A DNA stretch of 64,000 bases from Hesseltinella vesiculosa (GCA_002104935.1 MCGT01000010.1:620001-684000); one strand, 5' to 3'; positions 23,134 to 34,852 are shown, counted from the stretch's first letter. Program-made: numbers and translations. The notes: generated by a model from the sequence alone, not told the origin.

Positions 23134-23293
23134 GCTTGTACAGGAAGCGTAAAAGGCGATAGCTGAGCGTCTTGAAGGGTCATTGATAAGCTTCAAATAG
23201 AACATGAAACCAGACGTTTCATAGAGATGCACATAAAAAAAGCAAGCAAGCGATTTTATTGGACAATCCCAGGCTGAGCGTAACTTCGTATCC
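23026..23293. mobile_element. 268-bp hairpin (MITE-like) element with 42-bp terminal inverted repeats
   Basis: Arm 23026-23067 (starting GGATGCGAAGTTAC) and arm 23252-23293 (ending GTAACTTCGTATCC) are reverse complements over 42 bp with two mismatches. The internal 184 bp has no gene. No clear target-site duplication is visible, so the exact ends are uncertain. Confidence 0.7.
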
Positions 23294-23747
23294 GTGAATT
23301 TTCTGAACCTCCAATCCTTTGAATGGTCCCTCTGCTGATTTTGAAATAACCGGGCCAATCAGGTGACCCGCTTAATGCCGTGGATATTTTTTTCGATGCA
23401 TGGAAATGGTATTTGGTCTTTGTATGAGAAGGGAGGTCGTCCCATTGCGTGCTTGTTCTTTCGCTACTGTAGAGAGATGCAGGAGACTTATTTCCTGTGA
23501 TGGATTTCGCTTGGCGCATCCATGTTTCGACAGGTTCACTTGTTTTTGGACCTAGATTGGAAGAGATTCCTGTCACTCGTCACCCCATCGGTGGAATACA
23601 GTCCTTCCAACAATGGAAGGCACCGATTGGAAGCGTTTGATATAATTCTTTTTATTGATGAGCGATGTGATATGTGTGATTCTTTTTTTCCCAGGATATG
23701 CGTATATGAGAGGGGGAGGGCATTAAAAAATAGATGGCGTGGACTGA

Positions 23748-25347
23748 TCAATACAGAACGCGGGTGCGGATGTTGGCGGCAGTGGCTGTGATGGCATTGT
23801 AAAGCGTGTGCAGCTGGTCTTCAGTCACATTGGAGATATCAGCCATCACGTAAGCAATGTCGCCCTTGGAATCTGAATATTGCTTTTCCACGTTGTGATC
23901 AGCAAAGATTTCGTTGATAGCCTAAACATAAAACAAAACGGTCAGCTGGGCATCCTTTTTTTTTTCTCAGCTCAAAGCAGTTGCATCTTGCTTACACGAA
24001 GGAAACCGGGGACGTTTCTGTGCACGACGCAGACACGGACAGTATCGGTTTCTTCTTCACGGATGGCACGGAGATCGACTTCAGGGAAATTGACAGCACC
24101 GATGGAGCCACCTTCGTTGATGAACTTGACAAGCGCGGACGACACCTCGATACCGATCATGCTTTGGGCTTCTTCGGTGGAGCCACCGATATGAGGCGTC
24201 ATGATCAAGTTGGGGCAGGCCAGGAGATCCGGGTAGTCAGTAAAATGAGGACCGTTGGAAGCAGGCTCCTTGGGGTACACGTCAATGGCGGCGCCAGCCA
24301 AATGGCCAGTTTGCAAACCCTTGACCAGAGCAGGGATTTGTACCACTTTGAAAGAAAGGTGAATATCGCAGTCAAGGCAGGTCATCAGCTCGGTCCAAGA
24401 TGCTTACCAGTGCCTCGGGCATTGTTCAAGAGATAGGCGCCCTTCTTCATGTAGGTCATGATTTCACGCTCGCCAATCATGTTCTTGGTTTCTTCCAGCT
24501 CGGGGACATGCAGCGACACAAAGTCAGCGATGGACAGCAATTCTTCCAGGGATTCCGTTTGCTTGGCAGTGCCGAGGGGCATGATTTGCAGCACGTCGTA
24601 AAAGTAGACCGTCATACCCATGGATTCAGCCAGGACAGAGAGCTGGGCACCAATGTGGCCATAGCCCACAATGCCCAGGATCTTGCCACGGATTTCGTAG
24701 CAGTTCTTGGACACTTTGTTCCAGATGCCTTGATGCATTTCGTTATTGCGATCACCCAACTGACGGGCCAAGCTGATGACTTCACCAATCACCAATTCTG
24801 CGACAGAACGTGAGTTGCTAAATGGGGAATTGAAGACGGAGATCTGTGATAAGGAAAAAAAAAATAGGTGAGTCTCGCAAGCGGTGATCTCAGCCTGTGG
24901 GACTTACACCAAGAGAAGCAGCAGCGTGGAGGTCGACTTGATTTGTGCCGATACAGAAACAACCGATGACAAGGAGATTCTTGGCATGTTCCAACACTTC
25001 CTTGGTCAGCTTTGTCTTTGAGCGGATGCCAATGACATGAGCATCTTTGATTTTGTCCAAGAGTTCATCACCAACGAGCGCCTTGCTGTAGGTTTCCACC
25101 TGACGCGATTAGTTGAAAAGGGTGAGCTCATGCATGTCAATCATGATGATAATAAAGATGTGCCTTGGCCAATGCCCCTGCCTCTGTCTTGTAGGTTTAC
25201 CTGGTAACCCTCCTTGTTGAATGCCTTGACAGCCGTTTCATTCACGTTTTCAAGAAGCAAGATTTTGATTTCACTCGAGTTGAAAGGACGCAGCAGCTTG
25301 GCCTTGACTTGGCTGAAGGATGAACGGCGAGGTTGCGTGGTTTCCAT
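23748..25347 (-). CDS. D-3-phosphoglycerate dehydrogenase
   Basis: Five exons (25347-25201, 25099-24908, 24843-24408, 24345-23996, 23921-23748) give 432 aa. The protein has the substrate-domain start ([16 protein letters not shown]), [14 protein letters not shown], the Rossmann motif [41 protein letters not shown] and the catalytic His in [14 protein letters not shown]-terminal ACT domain (residues about 360-432: [22 protein letters not shown]) is the serine-feedback module of this family. It oxidises 3-phosphoglycerate with NAD+ as the first step of serine synthesis. It is divergent from MET2 over a 312-bp shared promoter. Confidence 0.95.
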
Positions 25348-25659
25348 GGCAGAAGAGCAAAAAGGAACGGGGGGAGCGAACAAGAAAATGAAAGCAGAGG
25401 GAAAAAAAATGAAAACAAAAAAAAGTCTTCTTTTGACATGGCCAAAAAAGTCAACCGTTCCAAAAGAAGCACCACCCTCTTAGATAATCAACCCTTTGGT
25501 GATTGGCCAAAAGTGGAGCAATCGTGAATCATTCAGCGTCGTGATTGGCATGGAGCAGGATCTTGCACTGATCTTTTTTTGCAGTCCGCATTCATTTTTT
25601 CCTCTTTTTCCCTTAAACCTGTCTTTTTTACTCTCTTTTCATTCGCCTCCATTACACTG
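25348..25659. promoter_or_regulatory. Shared divergent promoter of serine and methionine biosynthesis genes
   Basis: The 312 bp between the two start codons contain two ATTGGC (inverted CCAAT) boxes, in TGATTGGCC near 25500 and GTGATTGGCA near 25542. TGAATCATT (about 25526) is close to the Gcn4/CPC1 core TGASTCA with one mismatch. A joint amino-acid-starvation control is inference. Confidence 0.5.
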
Positions 25660-27157
25660 ATGCCTAGCAAAGCCTATCAAACATATAGAACGACGGAAGG
25701 GCTACCAGCTTGTGAACAAGCCAACCACCTGATCGGCCTGATCGCCGACCAGTTTGTCACTGTCATCCCGGAATTCACCTTGGAGTCCGGTGTTGTCTTG
25801 AAAGATGTCCCTGTTGCATGGAAGTCCTGGGGAAAGCTAAATGAGCAACAGAATAACTGCATGGTTATCTGCCATGCGCTGACTGGTAGTGCCGATGTCG
25901 ACGATTGGTAAGATCATGCCAGCCGCAGAACAAGCTTATTTTTTTTTTTTCAGTCCATGCTCACGCCGATTTTTCGGATAGGTGGGGGCCATTGCTAGGG
26001 CCTGGAAAGGCATTTGATACCACCAAATTTTTTATTGTGTGCTGCAACGTGATGGGGTCACCCTATGGCTCGGCATCGCCGCTGACCTTGAGCCATGAAA
26101 GCCAAGAACGCTTTGGACCTGAATTCCCTCTGGCGAGTGTGCGGGACGACGTACGGCTGCACCGCTTGATCCTCGACGACCTCGGTGTCAAACAGGTAGC
26201 GATCTGTATTGGTGGCTCGATGGGTGGCATGCAGGTGTTGGAATGGGCATTCATGGGCAAGGACTATGTGCGTGCCATAGTACCGATTGCTACGTCCGGT
26301 CGTCATTCCGCCTGGGGCATCAGTTGGGGCGAAGCCCAACGGCAATCGATTTACAGCGATCCTCACTATGGTAAGAACAAAAGAAAAGAAAGAGAGGAGG
26401 ACAGCTGATTGATTTGTTGGTAGTGGATGGGTATTATACCAAGGACACCCCACCCAACGTTGGCCTGGCAGCTGCTCGCATGTCCGCATTATTGACGTAC
26501 CGGTCCCGTGACTCATTTGAATCCAGATTCGGCCGCAACTCAGCCGACGGCCGGCGCATCCAACCTGCTCGCAAGCCCAGCTCACCCCGAGAAGCCAACC
26601 GGCTCGTGCACAACGACGGCCACAAGCGCCAGAAAGAAGAAAACGCCAAGAAAGAACATACCACGATCAATGACCCACCCATGCCTACGCCCTTTGTGTT
26701 TTCGGCCCAATCGTACCTGCGCTACCAAGGTGACAAATTCATTTATCGCTTTGATGCCAACTGTTACATTGCTCTAACGCGCAAGATGGACACGCACGAC
26801 CTGTCCCGTGGCCGCGGTGACTATGACCAAGTATTGCAGTCTATCCAACAGCCAGCCCTGGTGATCGGTATCGAGACGGATGGGCTGTTCACCATCTCAG
26901 AGCAGTACGAGCTTGCAGACGGTATTCCCGAAGCGCAAATGATCGTCATCCAGTCCTCGGACGGCCACGACGGCTTCCTGCTTGAATTCGACCAGATCAA
27001 TCGCCACATCCTCCAGTTTGAACAGCAGGTGATCCCCGACGTTTTTGGTGCCAGCGTTGTCAGTCTGGAAGAAGCACAAAAGGAGGAAGAGCTCAAAGCA
27101 ACAAAGACAAGTTTATTTGGTGAAGCCGAAGTGGATATTGATATCACGCAATGGTAA
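25660..27157 (+). CDS. MET2: Homoserine O-acetyltransferase
   Basis: Three exons (25660-25907, 25982-26370, 26424-27157) give 456 aa. The alpha/beta-hydrolase core shows [30 protein letters not shown], the nucleophile elbow [13 protein letters not shown] (catalytic Ser) and the C-terminal His in DGHDGFL, with the acid in GIETDGLF. The lid carries a charged insertion ([11 protein letters not shown] to KEEN, about residues 270-305) at the place where fungal Met2 proteins are expanded. The enzyme makes O-acetylhomoserine from homoserine and acetyl-CoA for methionine synthesis. It is acetyl- and not succinyltransferase by overall fungal Met2 likeness; that distinction is inference. AATAAA at 27294-27299. 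Confidence 0.94.
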
Positions 27158-27596
27158 TTCGTCTCCTTTTGGCAAGACCTTGGATGAACAGGTGTGGGGA
27201 AACCAGCCCACCTGCATTTTTTTGTTTTGTTTGGGGGTAGGCGGAGCTTTTTTGCTTTTTTTTTTTTTTTTTTTTGCTGTAACTTTGAAGATGAATAAAG
27301 GCCAACAGCGAAAGGCGATGATCAAATGATTTTGATTGGGTTGCGGGCAAGATGGAGGGGTTTGCGGGGGTGAACAAACGTGGGATTGGCGAATACCATG
27401 TGATAGCTGCTCGGCAGAAAACCGCACCAGCTACTTTCACATTCACAAGACAAATCCCTCGGGGGTTAGAAAACTAGAACTCTCTTTTTTTTTTTTTCAC
27501 GTGCTTCTGAAAGGAGTCACAATATAAAAGTGGGTGATTTTTTTTTTCCAGTGTCTTTTTCTTTGTCCTCTTTATTATATCCCACTTATATTAAAC
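27158..27596. promoter_or_regulatory. MET2 3' UTR and SCP2 promoter (E-box, TATA)
   Basis: Holds the MET2 AATAAA, a 23-nt T-tract, a palindromic CACGTG (27498-27503) and a TATAAAAG (27523-27530) that sits about 70 nt before the SCP2 start. The CACGTG could be a bHLH site; its partner is unknown. Confidence 0.5.
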
Positions 27597-28056
27597 ATGT
27601 CTGATATCGTTGTTCCTGGTTTCAAGGGTTCTGAACTCATCAATGATTTGAACAAGGCTTTGAACGAAAACCTCTCTGCTGAAGAACGTGCCAAGTTGAT
27701 CAAGCAAGTGAACGGTGTCTTCCAATTCGTCCTCACCAACAAGGACAAGAAGCAAGAAGTCTTCACTGTTGACATCAAGAAGGAAGGCAAGGTTGTCCGT
27801 GGCAAGGGTGCCATCAAGGCCGACGCCATCCTCTCCTTGGCTGATGATGACTTTGTCTCTTTGGCCACCGGCAAGCTCAACGGCCAAAAGGCTTACATGA
27901 CTGGCAAGCTCAAGATCAAGGGTCAAATCATGCTCGCCATGAAGTTGGACACTGTAAGTCGTGTGGAAGAGTGGCAAAGAAGAAGAAGCCGACGCTGATT
28001 TTTTTTTTCATCTACAGGTCTTCAAGTCCATCCAAGAAAAGTCTTCCAAGTTGTAA
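27597..28056 (+). CDS. SCP2-domain sterol carrier protein with peroxisomal SKL tail
   Basis: Two exons (27597-27953, 28018-28056) give 131 aa, a single stand-alone SCP2 domain: NGVFQFVLTNKDKKQEVFTV, VRGKGAIKADAILSLADDDF, then ATGKLNGQKAYMTGKLKIKG and MLAMKLD. It ends KSSKL, whose last three residues SKL are a canonical PTS1, so peroxisomal import is expected. The family binds acyl-CoAs and sterols in a hydrophobic tunnel; a role next to beta-oxidation is inference. Codon use is strongly biased (GGC, AAG, CTC), which suggests high expression, in line with the clear TATA box. Confidence 0.95.
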
Positions 28057-28424
28057 ACTGGCAACTGCTTAGAATGTATTGTAAATATCCAAATTAAAAA
28101 AAAAAGCTCTTTTTGTAAAAGAATGCAAGGAAAAAGAGGGGCGTTTCTCGTGATTTTTTCCTGGGGTGACACACAACAAAGGAAGAGGCGGCTATTTTTT
28201 TCCATGAACTTGTTTGTTCCACCGTCAGCTTACGGAGGAGACTGCATTTGGATGGAAGTTCAAACGCTTTTTTTAGGGTTGTTGGAAAGCATTGGGGGTT
28301 CGCCTCGATTCTGTACCAACCTATAAAAGGAAAAGTGTGCAACAACAAGATTGAAGGCTCCAAAAAAAAAAAGCGCCTTTCTTTTTGTATCGTAACTTTC
28401 TTCATTGCAATCCATTGTACTCCC
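28057..28424. other. Intergenic: SCP2 3' UTR and transporter promoter
   Basis: A/T tracts only. No gene recognised. Confidence 0.35.
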
Positions 28425-29643
28425 ATGCCATGGGTAAGTAAGAGCTATTCCTGAAACAATCCACAGCAAAATGAGCGTTGCTTTTTTTTTTTTTTTTTTT
28501 TTAATTTCGCTCATTTTTCGTGGTTTGAATGGCAATAGCTTGATGCGAGATTGACAAAATGGCTGTCACTTGGGGTGTTGGTGGTGCAGAACAGTGCATT
28601 GATCCTCATCATGAGGTACACTCGGTCTTCGGTCGACCAAGACCATTTGTACCTTGCTTCGACAGCTGTGGTCATGAGTGAGCTGGTCAAGTGCTCCGTC
28701 AGCTTGGCTGTGCTCTTCCACTCCTTGGACGTCCACACCCTCTCCCGATTCGCACGCTTGCTCTATCAAGAAATGATCCTCCAATGGCACCAGGCGTCTC
28801 GCCTCGCGGTTCCTGCCATCATGTACTTGATCCAGGTAAGCTAGAAGAAATAGGGAAAGGCTGTCTGTGGTCTAGCTCAACGCAAACTATTTTTTTTTTT
28901 TGGCGTGGGACAAGAATCAATTGCAATATGTTGCAGCAACGCACTTGGATGCAGCTACGTTCCAAGTAACGTATCAATTGAAGATCTTGACAACAGCTCT
29001 GTTTAGCGTGCTTCTGCTTGGTCGATCCTTGGCTTTGAAACAATGGCTGGCCCTGACGTTACTGACCATTGGCATCGGCCTTGTGGTGCTGCCGTCGACC
29101 AGCGGCAATGACAATTCCGCCATGGTGATCGATCATCAAGGCTTGATGGCCGTACTGTTGGCCTGTCTTCTCTCTGGCATGGCAGGGGTCTACTTTGAAA
29201 AACTTGTCAAGGCTTCCCCAAAGCAATCGCCCGACCCCAAGCGCGCTCTGATTCCAATGCACCATCGTTCCGACCCAACCATCTCGGTCTCACCCCATCA
29301 GCAGTTCTGGCTTCGCAATCTGCAGCTATCGTTTTTTTCCGTCTGGCTTGGTCTGGTTGTGTTGGTGTATTTCCAGGATGGCCCGCAGATCCGCGCCTTG
29401 GGCTTTTTTGTGCATTATACCCATTGGACCTGGCTGGTGATCCTGATCCAGGCCCTCGGCGGCATCCTCGTGGCCATGGTCGTCAAGTTTGCCGACAACA
29501 TTCTCAAAGGATTTGCCACCAGTTTAAGTATCATCATCTCCACCATCGTCACCGCCACCCTCTTTCATGTGCCTCTGTCCACCACGTTTCTCCTGGGCAC
29601 CTCGCTTGTGATCTATGCTACCTATCTTTACGGTCGCAAGTGA
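28425..29643 (+). CDS. Nucleotide-sugar transporter, SLC35A family
   Basis: Three exons (28425-28433, 28539-28835, 28915-29643) give 344 aa with about ten membrane helices. Family marks are VVQNSALILIMRYTR, STAVVMSELVKCSVS, NQLQYVAATHLDAATFQVTYQLKILTTALFS, GVYFEKLVKAS, the region NILKGFATSLSIIISTI and a lysine-containing GRK end. Members exchange UDP-galactose, UDP-GlcNAc or CMP-sialic acid for UMP or CMP across Golgi membranes; the exact sugar cannot be told, UDP-Gal or UDP-GlcNAc being likeliest in a fungus. The first exon encodes only Met-Pro-Trp; it is chosen because no other in-frame ATG precedes the first helix. AATAAA at 29679-29684. Confidence 0.9.
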
Positions 29644-29905
29644 CGCCTGTTTGGTTGCCGATGGGCTTTATCGAATTTAATAAACATCGTAGATTCGCTT
29701 TATTCACAACTGTTTGTCACAAATTGAAAAATCAATGATGGCAATCCAGAGCAATAATGGTGTCAGGGCAAAGCGTTCCAGGTAAACGAATGAAGAGGGG
29801 ATATATGCATGATTTGGAGTGGGCAAGATAGCTTGAGAGGGGGAGGGGAATCAACAATGAACAAAAAGGAGAAAAAAAAAAGATGAGGTTGTGTACAAGA
29901 TAAAA
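29644..29905. terminator. Convergent 3' region with two opposed poly(A) signals
   Basis: AATAAA at 29679-29684 (plus) and TTTATT at 29699-29704 (minus-strand AATAAA) are only 15 bp apart, so transcripts of the transporter and the kelch gene probably overlap at their 3' ends. Confidence 0.5.
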
Positions 29906-31890
29906 TTAAGCATGCTGGCTGATGTGCACAAGAGGCACAGGGTCTTTGTTATCGTTTTTCAAAGGGGGTATGCTGGAGCAGGCAGAGGTGGTGGATGAAC
30001 GGGTAGAGCGAGTGGAGGAGGCCGAGGAAGGCTGTTTCCAAAAGCCACCAAGCCAGCGCGGGTTGATGGCGCGCGCGTTCTTCCGCATTCTTCGTACGTA
30101 CCAAGCCGCTGCGCCAAGCAGGAGGACGCCCAGCAGCCCAAACGTGATGCCCAGACCTTCTTTGAGTGCGGTCGAGGTCTGACCATAAGGATTGGAGACC
30201 ACGGTGGAATCGTAGGGCAACCCATCGCCATTGTTGCCGCTGGTGCTGTCGCTCGAGTAGTTGGGCATGTCAAATCGACAGGCCGGGGTTTGCTGAACGG
30301 TGCTCGGTGAATAGTTTGTCGGGATGGATGGCACCCACGTCCATGAGAGCAGGTCAAGAATTCCAAAGTCCTGCGCATAGGTCACTATACCTTGTTGACT
30401 CGTATTGGTAGCTTGGACAGACACGATGCCTGGAAAGGGATGGAAGGTAAGAATGTGATGTGCACGAGCCTCTCTTCTGCATTACCTCCGATGACAATCA
30501 TGTATTGTCCATAGGCAATGGCTTCATGGCCTGCACGAGCACTGGGAGGTTGGCCCTGGATGTTGGGACGAGACCATGAAAGCGTGCAGCTGTCTAAGAC
30601 ATACACATCTTGCGTGGGCGTGAATACGCTATCCAATACCTTGCCACCAAATATCACAATGGATCGTCCATCGGGTGAATTGACTGCCGAGAATCTAAAA
30701 AAGAAAGTGAGATTGGCTATGTCCATTTTTGAGGCTCATTTTCTTATTTTACCTCGCCAATCCCTGGGGGATGTTTCCAATCGTGGCCATACTGATGGCA
30801 TTATAAGAGATCGTGTCAAACACTAAAAAACCAGCCTACATGTGAGCCTGCCTGCCTGCCTTTCTTTTTTTTAAAAAAAAAAAAAAATGATTACCCAAGA
30901 CACTTCGGAAATCCGCGCCATCGACAATCCACGTGTTGGTTGTGGCATTGATCATGGCTGTCTTGCCTCCCAAGATGAACAGCTGACCTTGGCTAAAGAT
31001 CAAAGACAAGAAAAAGAGGTAAGTGGCTTTTTTTAAAGTTCCAGATTTCTCATTCTTACATGAGGTTAGCAGTGTGACCGTATCTTGCTGGTCGTACACC
31101 TCCATTGTAATTCACGTTGGGCCAGATCCAGGTGCTGTCCGTCGTATCAAAGGCATAGAAATCATTGTACTAATCAAACCATAAAAAATCCTGGTCAAAT
31201 GACTTTTTTGCAAGGTGACGATGCGCTTACATAGTTAAAGTTGCGCTGATGTTGCTGTGCCTGGGTGTTTCGTCCGCCGTAATACCAGGCTTGGTGAGAG
31301 GTCGTGTTCATTGTGGCAGTCATTTCGGCACGAACGCTTGGCGAGTTGCCAGTCGATTGGACTAGTCAAAAAATAGGATAGTGTGAGTAGGGAGCTGCTT
31401 TCCTATTCATCCTTTTTTTTGAGACAGGCGGAAGCTTGGCAAGGGAGGATGGAGAGTTACCTTGTACCCATGAATTGGCTGAGGTATTATAAAGAATACC
31501 GGCATCCATCGACGACGACGAAATGAGACTGTCGCCAGCCTGGATAAAGACATCGTTGGTCAACGTTTCAAAAGAAATGCCGTACATGTAGGGTTGGATG
31601 ATGTTGAACGTATCGACAGGCTGGAGCTCTTCCCACGGCAAGCAGGAAACGTTCAGACCATTTCTGAGATTGAGTCGCCATAAAGAGGTTTCGGCCTAGA
31701 GGAGTCAACAAAGAGAGTGAGTTTCCATTTAACCATCGTCAAGGATGCCTACGGGATTGCCACCTGACAGATAAATGAAGGAGCTCTGGTACGCTATTGA
31801 AAAGTCCGAGTAGTTTTGTAGTTGTGAAATGTTACAGGGCTGCTGTCCGTACACCAGCGTGATCCATATAAAAAAGAGGAAATGCAACAT
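29906..31890 (-). CDS. Kelch-repeat type I membrane protein
   Basis: Eight exons: 31890-31753, 31695-31461, 31361-31231, 31169-31060, 30992-30895, 30822-30753, 30694-30486 and 30429-29906. They encode 504 aa. A signal peptide (MLHFLFFIWITLVYG) leads into an extracellular beta-propeller with kelch marks (IYLSGGNP, AWYYGGRN, FILGGKTA, VIFGGKVL, YMIVIGG and paired Tyr/Trp strands such as STWIWPNV and LSWSRPNIQG). A Cys/Ser-rich stalk, one membrane helix (GLGITFGLLGVLLLGAAAW), a basic RRMRK stop and a Ser/Thr/Arg-rich cytosolic tail of about 85 residues follow. Such proteins are common in Mucorales and are called galactose-oxidase or kelch-like; no enzyme residues are recognised. Ligand and role are unknown. 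Confidence 0.85.
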
Positions 31891-32720
31891 TTGGTAAAGT
31901 TACATGCAAAATAGTAAACAGAAAGTGCAGAAAAAAAAAAAAGAGAGAAGCCCAGCGACAAAAAAAAGGGGGGAGTGCGCTGGGTTATTTGTCCGCCAAT
32001 CAGATGACACTGCGCAACTCGGAAAAGACTAGCTCATTGATCAATGCGAAAGCGATAGGAAAATCCGTTGTCAAGGATGTAAAAGGCACGATGTAGCCGA
32101 GGAATATAAAAAGGTCAGGAAGCATGAATTTTCAAAAGCGAGAGTCCAACCCCAGACGCAGACGGTCGCACAACGCAACGCATCTCCATCGAAACCCGGT
32201 TCTCAACAAGTAATAAAGTGAACGTGGTTGCTTATTAAAGAGATGCTCCGCATGCAAAGAAAAAGACAAAGGCCAAGATTTTTTGCGGAGCGTCCTCGAC
32301 AGTCCTTCACACATGGCCAATCTGAAATGGTCAATTGCCTTTTCTAATTTTAGAAGAATATTTCTAGACTTTGAAATTGCACTATTTGAACCGCCATTCT
32401 TTTTTGCTTTGTTGCCATGCCAACCAAACCTTTGAGGGGGGAAGGGTTTTCTTTGCTGATTTTCCCTTGGTTTATCTATCAATGAAGGGCGATACGCTAT
32501 TCAACGCGGATTCACAAAAAGTCAGAATAAAAAATGATTTGAAGAGCTTTCATTTCGAGTCCAGGGTTCAAAAAAAAAAAAAAAAAATGAGCTGTCGCAC
32601 AAAATGGCTCCACAGGAACTTTGGGCTCCGTTTTGATCGTGCCTTTTTTGAAAAGGTTTCTTTCTTTTTTCTTTACTTTCTTCTCTTTTTCTTTCTTTTT
32701 TAATAGATACAAAAAAAAAA
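31891..32720. promoter_or_regulatory. Divergent promoter of two membrane-protein genes
   Basis: 830 bp between head-to-head starts. CCAATCA at 31996-32002 and a TATAAAAA near 32105-32112 are visible, with A/T tracts near both starts. No gene recognised. Confidence 0.4.
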
Positions 32721-33696
32721 ATGAAAGTTGTATTCTTGTCCGTTTTATTAATATATTGGGTCGCATTTTGTACTGCTCAGCTTGGTATAAGCTTTACCGG
32801 CCCAAGTTCCAGCGAAGCCCCACCATCTTCATCGGTTGCCCCACCAGCGTCCAACACAAACTCTGCCAGTGCCCCTCCTCCTTCGAGTGCCCCTCCTCCT
32901 GCCTCTAGTGCTCCACCTCCTGCCTCTTCCGAACCTCCTGCTGCTTCTTCCGATAATTCCCAACCTACAGCATCCACACGTCCTACCCGGTCAAGATCCG
33001 GCGGGGCAAGCGCCACGGATACAGCTACGGACAATGCTGGTCCTACTTCAGCTCCTTCTAGTGATGGCAACAATGGCAGCAATGGCGAAAACAATGGAGG
33101 TAGCAGTGGCCCGTCTGCTGGTACCATTGCTGGTGCCGTTGTTGGTGGTGTGGGTAAAGTGTCAAAATTGCAGAAAAAAAAATAGCGTCTCAACCTTTTT
33201 TTTATTTTTAGTGGGTCTTGCCTTGATTGGCGGTCTTGTCACCTGGTTGAACCGACGAGGTGGTTGCACCAGTCGTACAAAGCGACGCCATATTGACAAT
33301 TTCGACGACTTTGCCACGGGTGGAGATGATTTACCAAATGAAAACCTGGCTGGTATGGCTGCCATGGGTGCCTCGCCTGCCTCACCTTTCCAACGACGGC
33401 TGGTGCCTCCTACTGGCCAACAACAAAACGGCTCCTACATGAACCTTGGCGACGAGGACTATGGCTCCGAAACCTCCGGCATGGTCAACCCTGCCTATTC
33501 ACAACCCTATGGCTACCCAGCCCATGGTGATTATTACAATCAGCAACCCGCCATGGAAATGGCGCCGGCTTGGCAACAGTCTCAAGACGTTGTCGATCAG
33601 CAACAGCATATGCCTTATGACCCTGCTTACCCTTCACCTGCCATGTCCCAAATGAAGCCCGACACTGTCGATCACCATAAACCTCATGAAGTCTAA
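32721..33696 (+). CDS. Ser/Pro-rich type I membrane protein
   Basis: Two exons (32721-33153, 33212-33696) give 305 aa. Signal peptide (VVFLSVLLIYWVAFCTAQ), an extracellular Ser/Ala/Pro region of about 115 residues with PPPASSAPPPASSEPP, a Gly/Asn-rich neck, one membrane helix (AGAVVGGVVGLALIGGLVTW) interrupted by the intron at the gene level, and a Tyr/Pro/Gln-rich cytosolic tail of about 145 residues. The plan is that of fungal wall sensors (Wsc/Mid2 type) without a WSC domain or cysteine module. Role inferred from layout only. AATAAA at 33750-33755. Confidence 0.8.
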
Positions 33697-33783
33697 GACT
33701 TGCCCATCTCCATTTTTTTTTACATGCCTCGGATTCCCCTTCTCTTCACAATAAACAAATCATGACAAAATAGTTTACTGACG

Positions 33784-34852
33784 TTAAAGCTTAACATCTT
33801 TGAGCAGCAGGACCAGTGGCACATGGTCACTAGCACCCCAGCATTCATGGCGAATCTTGCTCGCCACCATATGATCCAAAAACTCGGGTGACATGATGAA
33901 ATAATCCAGGCGCCAGCCGATGCGTTTTTCTCGGCATTTGAATCGATAGGAGTAATAGGTGTAATGGCCCTGCTGTTCAGGATGGGTGTGGCGCCAGGTG
34001 TCGATCAAGCCGGGCAGAGACGCGACTTCGGAAGGAGACAGGATCTTGGAGAAATCGGTACGTTCTTCAATAGTGAACCCGGCCGAGCGTTCGTTTGTGC
34101 TGGGTCGAGCAAGATCAATGGACGTATGGGCCACATTCAAATCCCTGAGGGAGATCAACAAAGAAAAATAAATAAGAGAGAGCAGCTGCGCCTCTTCCGT
34201 GCCTTACCCTGCCCAGATCACAGGCGTGCCTTCTTTCTGGAAGCTACGAAGGTACTTCTCCATATGATCATTGAAGACACGTCGTTCAGGCAATCGGACC
34301 AATTCAGCGCCCGCATTGGGGACATAGGTGTTGATTAGTGTAAAGGATTCAAACGTCAGGGTGATCACCCGACCTTTGGACTGCTCTTGATAGTCGGGCA
34401 AGCCATACGTGACTTTGCTTGGCTTGTGTTTGGAAAAGACAGCCACGCCACCTAAAAAGAAGGCATAGTGAGTGACAAGATGGCAAAAAAAAAGTGAGGC
34501 ATTTACCATAGCCTTTCTTTTCTTCAAATGCCCAGTAGCGGTATTTGTAGACTTTGTCGTCTACGGCGGTAGAGTGAGGGGCATTGACTTTGGTTTCTTG
34601 CACGCATACAATATCAGCATCTTCGGCGTCGATGTAACGGTTGAAGCCTTTTTTGATGCTGGCATTGAGACTGGCAATGTTGAAAGAGGCAATGGTGATC
34701 ACATCTTTGGTTTTATCAGGGTCGTCAATCTTGAGCGGCTCAGGCATCGTCATGTTGTTGGGGACGGTAGGATCAAAGGGTTCCCAAGTGTTTTTGGCTT
34801 TTGGTTTTTTTGCTGGCGAAGCGTCAGAAGCAGCTTTACGTTTAGGAGGCAT
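33784..34852 (-). CDS. AP endonuclease, exonuclease III / APE1 family
   Basis: Three exons (34852-34507, 34451-34208, 34144-33784) give 316 aa, near the 318 of human APE1. A basic nuclear-type tail (PPKRKAASDASPAKKPKAK) precedes the catalytic domain: ITIASFNIASLNA, DIVCVQETKV with the metal-binding Glu, YGGVAVFSK, LINTYVPNAGAELVRLPER, AGDLNVAHTSIDLA (catalytic Asp and Asn), GWRLDYFIMS and the terminal ASDHVPLVL with catalytic His. The enzyme cuts DNA 5' to abasic sites in base-excision repair in the nucleus. It lies tail to tail with the Ser/Pro-rich gene (87 bp apart) and head to head with the thiolase gene. Confidence 0.95.

Larger units (their letters stand above)
21707..23747. other. Intergenic, decayed repeats and one unknown frame
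   Basis: It contains two 'CAAAATCCGAGAT' motifs (about 22363 and 22455) also seen near 37430 (as CAAAATCTGAGAT). It also holds an open frame from 22558 to about 23025 of unknown family and the hairpin element at 23026-23293. The right edge (about 23650) holds a minus-strand AATAAA (TTTATT at 23651-23656) for the phosphoglycerate dehydrogenase gene. Confidence 0.45.

Noticed and set aside
32136..32482. A 116-codon minus-strand frame in the promoter between the kelch and Ser/Pro-rich genes.
   Set aside because: No start context, no motif, and it lies within a divergent promoter.
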